DNA of 64,000 nt from Tunturibacter gelidoferens (GTDB taxonomy: Bacteria > Acidobacteriota > Terriglobia > Terriglobales > Acidobacteriaceae). Numbering within the stretch: the first letter of the stretch is position 1; every line of letters begins with the position of its first letter. The stretch spans positions 3,782,001 through 3,846,000 of the forward strand of contig NZ_CP132938.1 of NCBI RefSeq assembly GCF_040358255.1. Reading direction: 5' to 3'. A program made the translations under genes and the position numbers. Below, in pieces: positions 24,782 through 32,406 of the stretch. Below the pieces are notes generated by a model, which saw only the letters and a program-made list of their open reading frames with translations, had not been told where the DNA came from and searched no databases.

Positions 24782-24853
24782 GCCACAAGCCTATGCAGTT
24801 CGGTGGCCGAAGTTGGAGAGGCGATCGTTAGAAAGCGCTAAGGGCAAGATCGT

Positions 24854-24880
24854 TCAAGGTTGCAGTTGATCTGCCGATAC
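24854..24880 (+). promoter_or_regulatory. Sigma-28-like promoter upstream of the CheY-like gene
   Basis: TCAA (24854-24857), an exact 15-bp spacer and GCCGATAC (24873-24880) resemble TAAA-N15-GCCGATAA. It points away from the flagellar block toward the receiver and CheX-like genes, which would make them late flagellar-class genes. Confidence 0.5.
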
Positions 24881-24914
24881 AGCAATCAGACCAGAAGATA
24901 TGTTGGGAGGGTCG

Positions 24915-25301
24915 GTGCGAGCGCTAATTATTGATGATTCGGCGGTAATGAGAAAGGTAATCGAACGGGCGTTGCGACAGGCAGGCCTCGAACTCAGCGA
25001 GGTGTTGCAGGCTTCGAATGGTGAGGAGGCGTTGCAGACTCTTCGAGACAATCAAGGTTCGGACGCACTTGCGTTGATTCTGAGTGATATCAATATGCCG
25101 GTGATGGATGGACTGCAGTTTCTGGAGGCCCGGAAGCAGGAGAATCTGGCGCAGGGCGTTCCGGTCGTGATGATTACGACGGAAGGCAATGAGAGCTTCG
25201 TGCTGCGGGCGATCGCTGCGGGTGCACAAGGCTATATTTGCAAGCCGTTCACGGCCGAGCAGGTGAAGGCGCGGGTGCTTCCTCTGTTGCGGGCAGCGTA
25301 A
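24915..25301 (+). CDS. CheY-like single-domain response regulator
   Basis: A stand-alone receiver domain of about 128 residues. Acidic pocket DD in ALIIDDSAVMRKVIERAL, phospho-acceptor Asp in LILSDINMPVMDGLQFLE, Thr in VMITTEGN and Lys in GYICKPFTAEQVKARV are all present. There is no output domain, as in CheY. I place the start at GTG 24915 because GGGAGG lies just before it; ATG 24900 is the alternative. Next to a CheX-like gene and facing the flagellar block, it probably signals to the motor or modulates chemotaxis. Confidence 0.88.
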   Translation: MRALIIDDSAVMRKVIERALRQAGLELSEVLQASNGEEALQTLRDNQGSDALALILSDINMPVMDGLQFLEARKQENLAQGVPVVMITTEGNESFVLRAIAAGAQGYICKPFTAEQVKARVLPLLRAA

Positions 25302-25407
25302 GCGGTTCTGGTGTTGCTCGTCGTTGTTGAAGCTTTCTGTTGGACCTTTAGTTGAGAGCTGTTTGATTTATTCCGGAACATAAACCTGGAGCGGGAAGAG
25401 GACGATT

Positions 25408-25860
25408 GTGTCAAATACGCAGGATGAGGCAGTGACTCGGCTGGATTCGGCTGTCGCGGAAGTTTTTGAGACGATGCTGGAGAGAAGCTGCGACCCTTTG
25501 GAGGGCGAGGTCGACACGGTGGAGGGGCGGATCGTGGCAAGGATTCAATTTACCGGGGCCGTGGACGGCGAGTGCCTGTTGTATGCGAGTCAGGCTACTG
25601 CGTCGGTGACTGCGGAGGCGTTGCTGGGAACGCCGTCCGAGCCGCACGATCCGATGGTGGACGATGCAATCGGGGAGCTTTGCAATATGATAGCCGGCGG
25701 CTGGAAGAGCAAGCTCGCCTCGCCGGACTCCAACTGCTCGATCTCGACCCCTGCCGTTACTCGGGATGGGCTCGAGGGATATCAGGCTAAGTTTGGGACC
25801 AAATTCAGCCGGAAATATTCGTTCCAGGGTAACGTGTTCGGCGTTGTACTCGCGTTCTAG
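25408..25860 (+). CDS. CheX-type chemotaxis phosphatase domain protein
   Basis: The 150 residues match the CheC/CheX/FliY phosphatase fold. The catalytic E-x-x-N pattern is seen in DDAIGELCNMIAGGWKSKL, and the C-terminal beta edge FSFQ/KYSFQGNVFGVVLAF is typical of CheX. CheX dephosphorylates CheY-P. The gene begins with GTG 25408 after a GGGAAGAGG ribosome site and follows the CheY-like gene by about 100 bp on the same strand, so the pair may form a phosphorylation-reset module. Confidence 0.78.
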   Translation: MSNTQDEAVTRLDSAVAEVFETMLERSCDPLEGEVDTVEGRIVARIQFTGAVDGECLLYASQATASVTAEALLGTPSEPHDPMVDDAIGELCNMIAGGWKSKLASPDSNCSISTPAVTRDGLEGYQAKFGTKFSRKYSFQGNVFGVVLAF

Positions 25861-25864
25861 GGAA

Positions 25865-26124
25865 GTACCTCCCCGGGGGTATTTGACCGTAAATCATTTT
25901 GATTGAACGATTTGCCAAAATTAGCTCTCTGCAAAATAGTCATTTCAAAAGGGTTGCGCGCAAATTCGTCCAGTCAAAGGACTTACGTCAACTTCCTCTT
26001 CGGAAGATCGCTGAAGTCAATTTTCTGCACTCTCTGTACTAAGTATAGCTTGCGGGATACAACTAATACGCCACGTGTATCTTACTGATGGAATGGGGCT
26101 TAGTTGAATATAGGGCTTGACAGA
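25865..26124 (-). promoter_or_regulatory. Composite intergenic element copy P3 (minus strand)
   Basis: Read on the minus strand: TCTGTCAAGCCC (26124-26113), CGTGGCG (26075-26069) and GCTATACTT (26049-26041). Then comes a divergent hairpin region with CTTCC-gaaga-GGAAG, next CAACCCTTTTGAAATGACTA then TTTTGCA (25956-25930), and ATACCCCCGGGGAGGTAC (25882-25865). Box spacings agree with P1 and P2 within a base or two. The central hairpin differs in sequence. Confidence 0.55.
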
Positions 26125-26221
26125 TTTTTGCCCCGACGGTGACTACTCGCTTCGCGCACAATTGACACGGGTAGGCGCAGATGGAAAGAGGCAGCCGCGT
26201 ATCGGGCAGACAATCGAAGCA

Positions 26222-26364
26222 GCAGATCCCTACGGGATACTGCGGGGATCCGCAACGAAGAACGGGCAACGGCAATAACAAAAGCAGATCCCTACGGGAT
26301 GACAACAAAAGACAGGCAACGACAAGGGCAAGGGCAACCGCAGATCCCCTTCGGGGATGACAAC
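26222..26364 (+). repeat. Cluster of three R1 palindromic repeats
   Basis: Three R1 units stand at 26222-26239, 26284-26306 and 26341-26364, e.g. GCAGATCCCTACGGGATGAC. They are joined by simple CAACGACAAGGGCAAGGG-type spacers. They occupy most of the gap between P3 and the TetR promoter. All are in the direct orientation, opposite to the copies at 681 and 16785. Confidence 0.75.
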
Positions 26365-26433
26365 AAAGGGACAGGCAGCGACAAGGCAACAACTGAGGGT
26401 TTGCGAAAGGCCTAATGTGAGGCGAAATATGGA

Positions 26434-26462
26434 TTGACAGCATACCCACTAGTTGGTATTTT
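26434..26462 (+). promoter_or_regulatory. TetR-gene promoter with overlapping operator
   Basis: TTGACA (26434-26439), a 17-bp spacer and TATTTT (26457-26462) form a sigma-70 type promoter. An 18-bp palindrome ATACCCACT|AGTTGGTAT (26442-26459, one mismatch between arms) fills the spacer and touches the -10. It is a classic autoregulatory TetR operator placement, 27 bp before the ATG. Confidence 0.75.
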
Positions 26463-26488
26463 ATTTCACAACAAACAGAAGGCCTCTC

Positions 26489-27151
26489 ATGATCGACAGT
26501 CGGCACGAATCGAAGACGAAGTTTCTGGATGCAGCGATGCACGTCATCCGCGTCAAAGGATATAGTGCGACACGCATTGAGGATGTCTGCGAAGAGGCGG
26601 GGCTGACCAAGGGAAGCTTCTTCCATCACTTCAGGAGCAAGGAGGAGCTAGCTCTGGCTGCGGCCGACCACTGGAGCGAGGTTACTGGTGGCGTGTTCGC
26701 GTCCGCACCCTATCGCGAGTTGCCCGACCCGCTGGATCGCGTTCTAGCTTATGTGGACTTTCGTAAGGCGATTCTCCAAGGAAGAACGTTGTGTGACTTT
26801 ACCTGTCTTGTCGGAACGATGGTGCAGGAGGTTTATGACACGAATCCTCTGATACGAGAGGCATGCAATAAGAGCATCAGCACTCATGCGGCGACCGTGG
26901 AGGCGGACATAGCGGAGGCTATGCAGAAGTATGGGGTTGATGCTGAGTGGACCGCCCAGAGTCTTGCGCTCTACACGCAGGCGACGCTACAGGGAGCGTT
27001 CATTCTCGCGAAGGCCAAGGGCGGCCCTGAGATCGCAGTTGCTTGTATTGATCACCTTCACCGTTATATTGAGATGTTGTTCACTCAATCTGATTCGAGG
27101 AGAGTTCTTCATGACAGAAGTTCCACAGCAAGGAGACAAGACACCTTCTGA
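26489..27151 (+). CDS. TetR/AcrR family transcriptional regulator
   Basis: The protein is 220 residues from ATG 26489, after AGAAGG. The N-terminal HTH is typical: KTKFLDAAMHVIRVKGYSATRIEDVCEEAGLTKGSFFHHFRSKEELAL. The rest is the all-helical ligand-binding and dimer domain, with Cys residues in RTLCDFTCLVGTMVQ. It is probably an autorepressor through the palindrome in its promoter. The downstream GyrI-like gene starts inside its last 41 bp, so the two are co-transcribed and the small-molecule-binding partner may belong to the same response. The extra 12 codons back to 26453 would cover the operator and are rejected. Confidence 0.92.
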   Translation: MIDSRHESKTKFLDAAMHVIRVKGYSATRIEDVCEEAGLTKGSFFHHFRSKEELALAAADHWSEVTGGVFASAPYRELPDPLDRVLAYVDFRKAILQGRTLCDFTCLVGTMVQEVYDTNPLIREACNKSISTHAATVEADIAEAMQKYGVDAEWTAQSLALYTQATLQGAFILAKAKGGPEIAVACIDHLHRYIEMLFTQSDSRRVLHDRSSTARRQDTF

Positions 27152-27623
27152 GGAGTTGGAGACGCCACGGTTTGAAGACGGAAAGCCTATGCTGCTGGCT
27201 GGACTGCGCGGGGAGTACACGATGGCAACGATGAAAGAGATTCCGGCGCTGTGGCAGCGTTTTACTACTTATTTAGATAAAGTCCCAGGTCCGGTTACCA
27301 AGGTAGCGTATGGGGTTTGTTTTCCTTCGTCGGATGGTTTTGGCTACATGGCGGCAGTGGAAGTACGGAGTGCAGAGGGATTGCCTGGAGAGTTCAGCGT
27401 GGTGACGATGCCTGTCGAACGATATGCGGTGTTCACGCACAGCGGCCACGTCTCAAAGCTTCCGGAGACCTGCCGTGCGATTGAGCACGAGTGGCTGCCA
27501 AAGTCTCGATACTCGTTTGCGCTGGGGACTCCGGGGTCGCCGGGTTTCTTCGAACGCTATGGCGAGAGCTTCGACGCGAAGATCGGCGCGGGCGACGTCG
27601 AGGTCTGGGTGCCGATTCGGTAG
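27111..27623 (+). CDS. GyrI-like effector-binding domain protein
   Basis: The 170-residue protein of the AraC effector-binding / GyrI-like SHS2 superfamily shows LAGLRGEYTMATMKEIPALWQRFTTYL, then VAYGVCFPS...GFGYMAAVEV and VVTMPVERYAVFTHSGHVSKLPETCRAIEHEWLP, all typical. Such stand-alone domains bind small hydrophobic ligands. ATG 27111 is preceded by GAGGAGAG. It overlaps the tetR-like gene by 41 bp in another frame. Function beyond ligand binding is unknown. Confidence 0.85.
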   Translation: MTEVPQQGDKTPSEELETPRFEDGKPMLLAGLRGEYTMATMKEIPALWQRFTTYLDKVPGPVTKVAYGVCFPSSDGFGYMAAVEVRSAEGLPGEFSVVTMPVERYAVFTHSGHVSKLPETCRAIEHEWLPKSRYSFALGTPGSPGFFERYGESFDAKIGAGDVEVWVPIR

Positions 27624-27759
27624 TGCTCTGAACCTAAAGCTCGACAGCACACAAACTACGTCCAGAGGCAGCAGCATCTTGAAAGGGCGATGAAGATTGG
27701 ACAACGGCCTGAAGAGGGGGCGGAAAAGGACGAGCGGTTTGGGCAGGATGGAGTTCGTC

Positions 27760-27840
27760 GGGATCCTTCGCTACGCTCAGGATGACAGCAAAGGCTTGAG
27801 CGTTCAGGATGACACAGGGCTAATGCGCCTCAAGGATGAC
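27760..27840 (+). repeat. Dispersed repeat R2 with two partial copies
   Basis: GGATCCTTCGCTACGCTCAG followed by GATGAC (27760-27790) is a full unit. Two truncated ends (CGTTCAGGATGAC and CCTCAAGGATGAC) follow. Related units are at 28550, 29151-29422, 38871 and 61918. The short hairpin CGCTACG is variable between copies. Confidence 0.7.
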
Positions 27841-27884
27841 AGCAAAGGCTTGGTATGGGCAGCTAATTAGAGAGGAGAACCACG

Positions 27885-28340
27885 ATGGCGACAGCAACGA
27901 TGCAGACCGATGTTTCGAAGGATCAGGCCGAAGTTCTGGCAGTGATCGATCAACTCCGCAAGACGAATCATGACAAAGATGCCGCTGGATTTGCGGCGTT
28001 GTTCGCGGCGGATGCGGCCGACTACAATCTGGCTCCGCCGCTATCTCATCTTGGAATCGATCGCCGGGAGAAACAGGCGTGGTTCGATTCCTGGGATGGG
28101 CCGGTGGAAGTGGAAGCGCATGATTTTGAGGTGACAGTCAGCGGCGATGTTGCGTTCTGTCATGGTTTTATGCACATGAAAGCGACCGCAAAGGCGGGGG
28201 CGCGGCTGGTCAGCTTCTGGATGCGTTCCACTCTTCATCTGAAGCGGGAGGCTGGTCAGTGGAGGATCACACATGCGCATACGTCGGTGCCGTTTTACAT
28301 GGATGGCAGTTTGCGGCCGGCGTTTGATTTGCAGCCTTAG
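27885..28340 (+). CDS. SnoaL/DUF4440-like nuclear transport factor 2 fold protein
   Basis: The 151 residues have the cone-shaped NTF2-like pattern: DQAEVLAVIDQLRKTNHDKDAAGFAALFAADAADYNLAPPL, then GFMHMKATAKAG and FWMRSTLHLKREAGQWRITHAHTSVPF. Members act as ketosteroid isomerase-like enzymes or binding proteins. AGAGGAG precedes the ATG. It sits among GyrI-like genes, all on the + strand, in a likely TetR-controlled neighbourhood; separate promoters are possible because repeats intervene. Confidence 0.85.
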   Translation: MATATMQTDVSKDQAEVLAVIDQLRKTNHDKDAAGFAALFAADAADYNLAPPLSHLGIDRREKQAWFDSWDGPVEVEAHDFEVTVSGDVAFCHGFMHMKATAKAGARLVSFWMRSTLHLKREAGQWRITHAHTSVPFYMDGSLRPAFDLQP

Positions 28341-28405
28341 CTAGTTTTGAAACCTTGATCTGCCTAAAGACGGGTGTACCCGACCATTTCTCAATTCGAT
28401 TTGGA

Positions 28406-28473
28406 AATTGGCACACAGAACGAGGGATAGATGTGACAATCGAGACGCCACAGGCTGTGGAGACGGTTGCGCC
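28406..28473 (+). pseudogene. Remnant of a GyrI-like gene start
   Basis: The stretch AATTGGCACACAGAAC to ACGGTTGCGCC closely parallels the beginning of the intact gene at 28649, including its upstream AATTAGCACAAAGAAC. GTG 28433 would read V-T-I-E-T-P-Q-A-V-E-T-V-A-P against M-I-E-T-P-K-I-V-E-T-V-A-L-P. After that the frame runs into an R2 repeat (28550-28592) and stops at 28597. It looks like a truncated tandem duplicate. Nothing else is seen in 28341-28648. Confidence 0.55.
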
Positions 28474-28648
28474 GCGCCGGATCCAGAACGGCAAAGGCTG
28501 GAGTGTTTCGGCTGAAAGGTTCGAACGGTATGGGCAGGTGGAAGGCGTCGGGATCCTTCCCCATTCGACTTCGCTCAGGGTCTGGATGACGACTTGAAAG
28601 AGTCTGCCGATTGCGTCGTAATTAGCACAAAGAACCAGAGGAGACGAG

Positions 28649-29116
28649 ATGATAGAGACACCAAAGATCGTTGAGACGGTTGCACTGCCAATGGCCTTCC
28701 TTCATCTCACGGTGCCGACCTCGGAGATTCAAAAGGTCATGATTCCTGGATTGAACGAGGTGAAGGCCGCGGCGTCCGCGCAAGGGGTTGCCGAGGCTGG
28801 ACCCTGGTTCACCCACCACCTGGTCAAGCCAAAGGGGACCTTTGATTTCGAGATCTGCGTGCCGGTGGCTGCGCCGATTGTGGCTGCGGGCAGGGTGCAG
28901 GCTGGGGTATGGCCTGCGATGAAGGTGGTGAGGACGGTCTACCACGGAGATTACTCGGGACTCGGCGCTGGGTGGGGCGAGTTTGAAGCCTGGATCGCAA
29001 AGAATGGGTATAAGACGGCAGAGGACCTGTGGGAGCGATATCTTACAGGCATGGAAGCTGGTCCGGACCCAGCTAACTGGCGAACGGAGTTGAATCGACC
29101 GCTTGTGGGGCGTTGA
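28649..29116 (+). CDS. GyrI-like small-molecule-binding domain protein
   Basis: The 155-residue stand-alone effector-binding domain shows LHLTVPTSEIQKVMIPGLNEVKAA, then GPWFTHHLVKPKGTFDFEICVPVAAPI, VVRTVYHGDYSGLGAGWGEFEAWIA and the final LWERYLTG, a typical GyrI-like ending. A strong AGAGGAG lies before ATG 28649. It is the second such protein within 2 kb, and a third truncated copy lies just upstream, so the family has expanded locally. Ligand unknown. Confidence 0.85.
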   Translation: MIETPKIVETVALPMAFLHLTVPTSEIQKVMIPGLNEVKAAASAQGVAEAGPWFTHHLVKPKGTFDFEICVPVAAPIVAAGRVQAGVWPAMKVVRTVYHGDYSGLGAGWGEFEAWIAKNGYKTAEDLWERYLTGMEAGPDPANWRTELNRPLVGR

Positions 29117-29150
29117 GGAAAGGAAAACGTAGCAGATATGGTTACAAATA

Positions 29151-29422
29151 TAGGGATCTTCGCTTTCGACAAGCTCAGGGCGGTATGACAGCACAGCCGT
29201 GCGACGGTAACGGGAAGAACACAGGCAATTGTCTGGTGGGATGACTTTGGGTGGAGGCAGAACGGGAACGGCTAGAACGGTATGGGTGGGTGGAATGTGC
29301 CGGGATCCTTCACTCCGTTCAGGATGACGACTTCAGATGTGGGTGGAAAGGGACGGGCGGTTTGGGCAGGCGGGAGTTCGTCGGGGTCCTTTCCCTTCGA
29401 CAAGCTCAGGGTCAGGATGACG
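29151..29422 (+). repeat. Group of R2 repeats in the gap before the minus-strand gene
   Basis: Units at 29151-29189, 29301-29330 and 29382-29422 (GGGATCCTTCACTCCGTTC then AGGATGAC and variants with TTCGACAAGCTCAGG). They share flanking phrases such as GAACGGTATGGGTGGGTGGA. All are in direct orientation. No gene is seen in 29117-29443. Confidence 0.7.
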
Positions 29423-29443
29423 GCAAAGACCTAACCTGCGATG

Positions 29444-29482
29444 AAAAGCCCGGTCCGTAAAGTGCGGACGCCGGGCTTTTTT
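29444..29482. terminator. Bidirectional intrinsic terminator
   Basis: Arms AAAAGCCCGG and CCGGGCTTTT, with inner TCCG/CGGA, form a stem flanked by A and T runs. It lies between the R2 cluster (plus) and the end of the minus-strand gene at 29514 and can stop transcription from both sides. Confidence 0.8.
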
Positions 29483-29513
29483 GCGAGTTGCTTCTTTGGC
29501 AGTTCGTGAGCGG

Positions 29514-30473
29514 CTACTTGACGACTGACTGGAAGAGCGGTGAGGTGAGCAGGCTGGCGAACTGGCTGTCGGAGGAGGAGTAGTCGACGGTTAGAGTGCC
29601 GGCGTTGGAGTCGATGGTGGTCTGATCGAGGGCGGATTTCTCGAGCGGGGTGCCGGAGTTCTTCTTCAGGATGGAAACACCCTTCATGAGCGTGGCGGCG
29701 GTTGCGGCGGTGATGGTGTCGGACATGACGACGGCCATGTCGAACTTGACGCCGTTCTGGAAGTCCATGGTGTAGCGGCTGCTCTTCATGCGGTTCTTGA
29801 CGGTGTCGTAGTCGGCGAGTTGTGCGGCGTCACCGAGGACGCTCTTCATCATGGTCTGCGTGCCCTTGGCGTCGAGGAGGCTCCAGACGGCCTTGGTATC
29901 GACGACGTTCATCTCGTTGACCATGTCGCCGTTAGAGAGGAAGTTGGGAGTGATACCGTCACGGGCGTCCATCGCTTCCCTGACGGCGTCCTTGTCGCCG
30001 AAGACCATGGTGGTCTGGTTGAGGAAGACGACGCTCATGCCGTTGGAGCCCATGGGGTAGACGCTGTTGTTGCGGATCATGGTGGGCTTGACCTTGTTCT
30101 TGGTGAAGTTGGCCATGACCTCGCGGGTGTGGAACTGACCCTGGGCGATGCCTACGATGCGGGTTCCGTCGCCTTTCTGGTCGCGGAAGGCGGCGAAGGC
30201 GAGGACGTCGGCATCCTGGTCGACTTTTAGGCCGGAGCCCTTGAGCGCGGTCTCGAGGCGCTTCAGTTCGGGCGGGAGGACGCGGTCTTTGAGGTCCATG
30301 GCGGCGGGGGAGTTCTGCATGGCGCGATAGTCGACGACGATGAGCTGCTGAACTTCCTTGGGGGTGGCCGACTTGGCGTCGCTGGAGAGCTGAGCGGCGG
30401 AGGCGAAGTTGGGGGCCATCATGGTCGCCATGACGACGGCGGTGGTGAAGAGGTTGCGCTTGATTGTGTTCAT
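29514..30473 (-). CDS. Secreted hypothetical protein, 319 residues
   Basis: A clear signal peptide (RNLFTTAVVMATMMAPNFASA) is followed by a mature domain of mixed alpha/beta character: VQQLIVVDYRAMQNSPAAMDLKDRVLPPELKRLETALKGSG and RIVGIAQGQFHTREVMANFTKNK. Many short repeated Lys/Asp and Met-rich phrases follow. I have seen this type in Terriglobia but can give no function. No lipobox, no transmembrane segment after the signal. A terminator lies just after the gene and a promoter region of about 150 bp before it. Confidence 0.7.
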   Translation of the reverse strand: MNTIKRNLFTTAVVMATMMAPNFASAAQLSSDAKSATPKEVQQLIVVDYRAMQNSPAAMDLKDRVLPPELKRLETALKGSGLKVDQDADVLAFAAFRDQKGDGTRIVGIAQGQFHTREVMANFTKNKVKPTMIRNNSVYPMGSNGMSVVFLNQTTMVFGDKDAVREAMDARDGITPNFLSNGDMVNEMNVVDTKAVWSLLDAKGTQTMMKSVLGDAAQLADYDTVKNRMKSSRYTMDFQNGVKFDMAVVMSDTITAATAATLMKGVSILKKNSGTPLEKSALDQTTIDSNAGTLTVDYSSSDSQFASLLTSPLFQSVVK

Positions 30474-30619
30474 TGTTTCCTTTACTCCTTGAGCTACTGG
30501 CAGTGTAGCCGCAATACCACCATTGTTCCGTGAATACGCGCTAGTTGCAAGACTGGATGGGTGAGGTTTCTGTTAGCAAGCTTGCTACTTTCGTGGTAGA
30601 AGGGGTGGCTTTGGAATAA

Positions 30620-31540
30620 CTAGTGCTGAGGCCACGCGATGGGGGAGTGGAGTCTGCGCTCGAGGACCTTGCCGTCGGGATCGAAGCCGGTGATTTGACG
30701 AACCCAGTTGGAATCGGGCTCATAGGCGGCTTCGGGGATGAGGCCGATGAGCTCGGCGTCTTCGATGAGGACGCCGTGGCGTTGGGCGAGGTGCTGGACA
30801 GTGGCGTGGACGTGATGCATGGGGGTGATGCGGAAGTCGGTGACGTTCATGCTGACCTGGGCGCGGCCGTTGGCGAGGACGCCGATGGCTTTGACGCCAT
30901 GGAGGCCGCCGTTGGCGGCGCGGATGTCGCGGGCGATGGCGCGGGCGGCGGCGATGTCGGGCTGGTGGAGGTGGATGTTGTAGGCGATGAGGAAGCTGCG
31001 GGCCCCGACGGCGGAGGCTCCGGCGGTCTCGTGGAGTTCGGGGCCGCCGATGTCGGGGCGGCGGGTGGCGTCACGGAGGGCGGCGTCGCGGAGGCCTTCG
31101 AACTGGCCGCGGCGGACATCTTCGAGAAGGACGCGGTCGGGGCGGGCGGCAGCGGCTCCATAGAAGTAGACGGGGACGCCGTAGCGACGCCAGATGAGGA
31201 GGCCGGCCTGGCGGGCGAGGACGGCGCAGTCGGCGAGGGAGGCTCCGCTGACGGGGATGAAGGGGATCACGTCAGCGGCACCGATGCGGGGGTGGACGCC
31301 GTTCTGGGTGGTGAGATTGATGAGTTCGGCGGCTTTGCCAGCGGCGCGGACGGCGGCTTCTACGATGCCGGTGGGGGACCCGGCGAGGGTGACGACGGAG
31401 CGATTGTGAGCCGTGTCGAGGGACCAGTCGAGCAGGCGCACGCCTTCGACCTGGGTGGCGGCGACGATCTGCTCGACCTTGGCGGCGTCGGTGCCTTCAG
31501 AGAAGTTGGGGACGCACTCGATGATGGCTTCTGGGTTCAT
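30620..31540 (-). CDS. ftcD: Glutamate formimidoyltransferase
   Basis: This enzyme transfers the formimino group from formimino-glutamate (histidine breakdown) to tetrahydrofolate. Signatures are ECVPNFSEGTD at the N-terminus, LLDWSLDTAHNRSVVTLAGSP, NGVHPRIGAADVIPF with its conserved His, and the C-terminal half GARSFLIAYNIHL. At 306 residues it is the single transferase domain; the cyclodeaminase domain of bifunctional FTCD is absent and must be elsewhere. No other hut genes are adjacent. Confidence 0.93.
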   Translation of the reverse strand: MNPEAIIECVPNFSEGTDAAKVEQIVAATQVEGVRLLDWSLDTAHNRSVVTLAGSPTGIVEAAVRAAGKAAELINLTTQNGVHPRIGAADVIPFIPVSGASLADCAVLARQAGLLIWRRYGVPVYFYGAAAARPDRVLLEDVRRGQFEGLRDAALRDATRRPDIGGPELHETAGASAVGARSFLIAYNIHLHQPDIAAARAIARDIRAANGGLHGVKAIGVLANGRAQVSMNVTDFRITPMHHVHATVQHLAQRHGVLIEDAELIGLIPEAAYEPDSNWVRQITGFDPDGKVLERRLHSPIAWPQH

Positions 31541-31577
31541 GGGTAGCGAGTCAGCTTAGTTAGCGAAAGATACATGG

Positions 31578-32327
31578 TTATTTCCACCAGGTGTAGCCGA
31601 GGGAGAACTGAACACTGGCGTTGACGCCGGGGTTGCGGTCTCCGAGGGAGGCGCTGGAGATGTGGACGGCGTTGGCGCTGAAGTCGATGGAGCGACGCGG
31701 GCGGAGGAAGTAGTGGAGGCCAACGCCACCCTGGGGGGTGAAGTTGAAGACACTGGCGTCGGCGTATTTGCCGTCGTTTTGCGAGTTGTAGGGTGGTCCG
31801 CCGAAGGCTGGGTACTTATGGTTTGTCCAGAGGAGACCGCCAGCGGCTTGTCCCCAGAAGGAGAATTTCTTTGTGCCGACGACGTTCCAGCGGAGGATGA
31901 TCGGGGTGACGGAGGCTCCGGTGAAGGTACCGCCTACGGTGTAGAAGGGGGTGCACTGCTCCGGGGTGCCGGGCGGGTTGGTGCAGAAGGGGCGCTGGAA
32001 CTTTGGTGTGTAGGACTGCCAGAAGGGGAAGACTTCGACGGCGTACTCGAAGTTGCCGCGCAGGGGGCCGTGGCCCAAGTTGGGGGTGAGGACCTTGCCG
32101 GCGTGGACTCCAGCCATGAGGAACTTGAAGTCGTTGCGATTTTCAGTGACGCCGATGCCGCCCTGGACGAGAGCTCCGATCTCGAAGGGCTGGTGGCCTT
32201 TGGGATCGAGGAAGGGATTGTTCTCGTTACTGACGATTGCCTGACCGCAGGAGGGTCGGGTGGCGGCTAGCAGGAGGGCGAGGGTCCAGAGGGCGGTCGC
32301 TCCGAGGCGTGCGAGTTGCTTAATCAC
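31578..32327 (-). CDS. PagL-like lipid A 3-O-deacylase / acyloxyacyl hydrolase family
   Basis: The 249 residues have an N-terminal signal peptide and a small outer-membrane beta-barrel pattern. Near the end is the family active-site region SANAVHISSASLGDRNPGVNASVQFSLGYTWW, with a His and Ser in H-x-S spacing and the following NPGVN. PagL removes the 3-O-acyl chain of lipid A in the outer leaflet. Length is larger than PagL of Pseudomonas because of an insertion around residues 105-150. Located 37 bp from ftcD, but a metabolic link is not suggested. Confidence 0.78.
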   Translation of the reverse strand: MIKQLARLGATALWTLALLLAATRPSCGQAIVSNENNPFLDPKGHQPFEIGALVQGGIGVTENRNDFKFLMAGVHAGKVLTPNLGHGPLRGNFEYAVEVFPFWQSYTPKFQRPFCTNPPGTPEQCTPFYTVGGTFTGASVTPIILRWNVVGTKKFSFWGQAAGGLLWTNHKYPAFGGPPYNSQNDGKYADASVFNFTPQGGVGLHYFLRPRRSIDFSANAVHISSASLGDRNPGVNASVQFSLGYTWWK

Positions 32328-32359
32328 TTAGGTCTCCGGTGTTGAGCACAACAGAAGAA

Positions 32360-32380
32360 GGCCGCCTGTGAACGGCGGCC
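32360..32380 (-). terminator. Hairpin after yebC
   Basis: GGCCGCC-tgtgaac-GGCGGCC is a perfect 7-bp stem just downstream of the yebC stop; on the minus strand it is followed by TTCTTCTG, a modest U-tract. Confidence 0.6.
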
Positions 32381-32406
32381 GTTGGGGGTTTAGCTACCGT
32401 TTTGCA

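Noticed and set aside
24783..24808. Sigma-54-like GG-N10-GC pattern on the minus strand before flgF
   Set aside because: Its transcription start would fall about two bases before the ATG, and the -24 element lacks the usual TGGCAC form.
26222..26364. Possible CRISPR array
   Set aside because: The three units are palindromic and short, spacers are low-complexity and similar to one another, and no cas gene is present in the window.
30623..31546. 307-codon + strand frame opposite glutamate formimidoyltransferase
   Set aside because: The opposite strand carries all family motifs; this frame is Gly/Ala/Asp-rich without motif.
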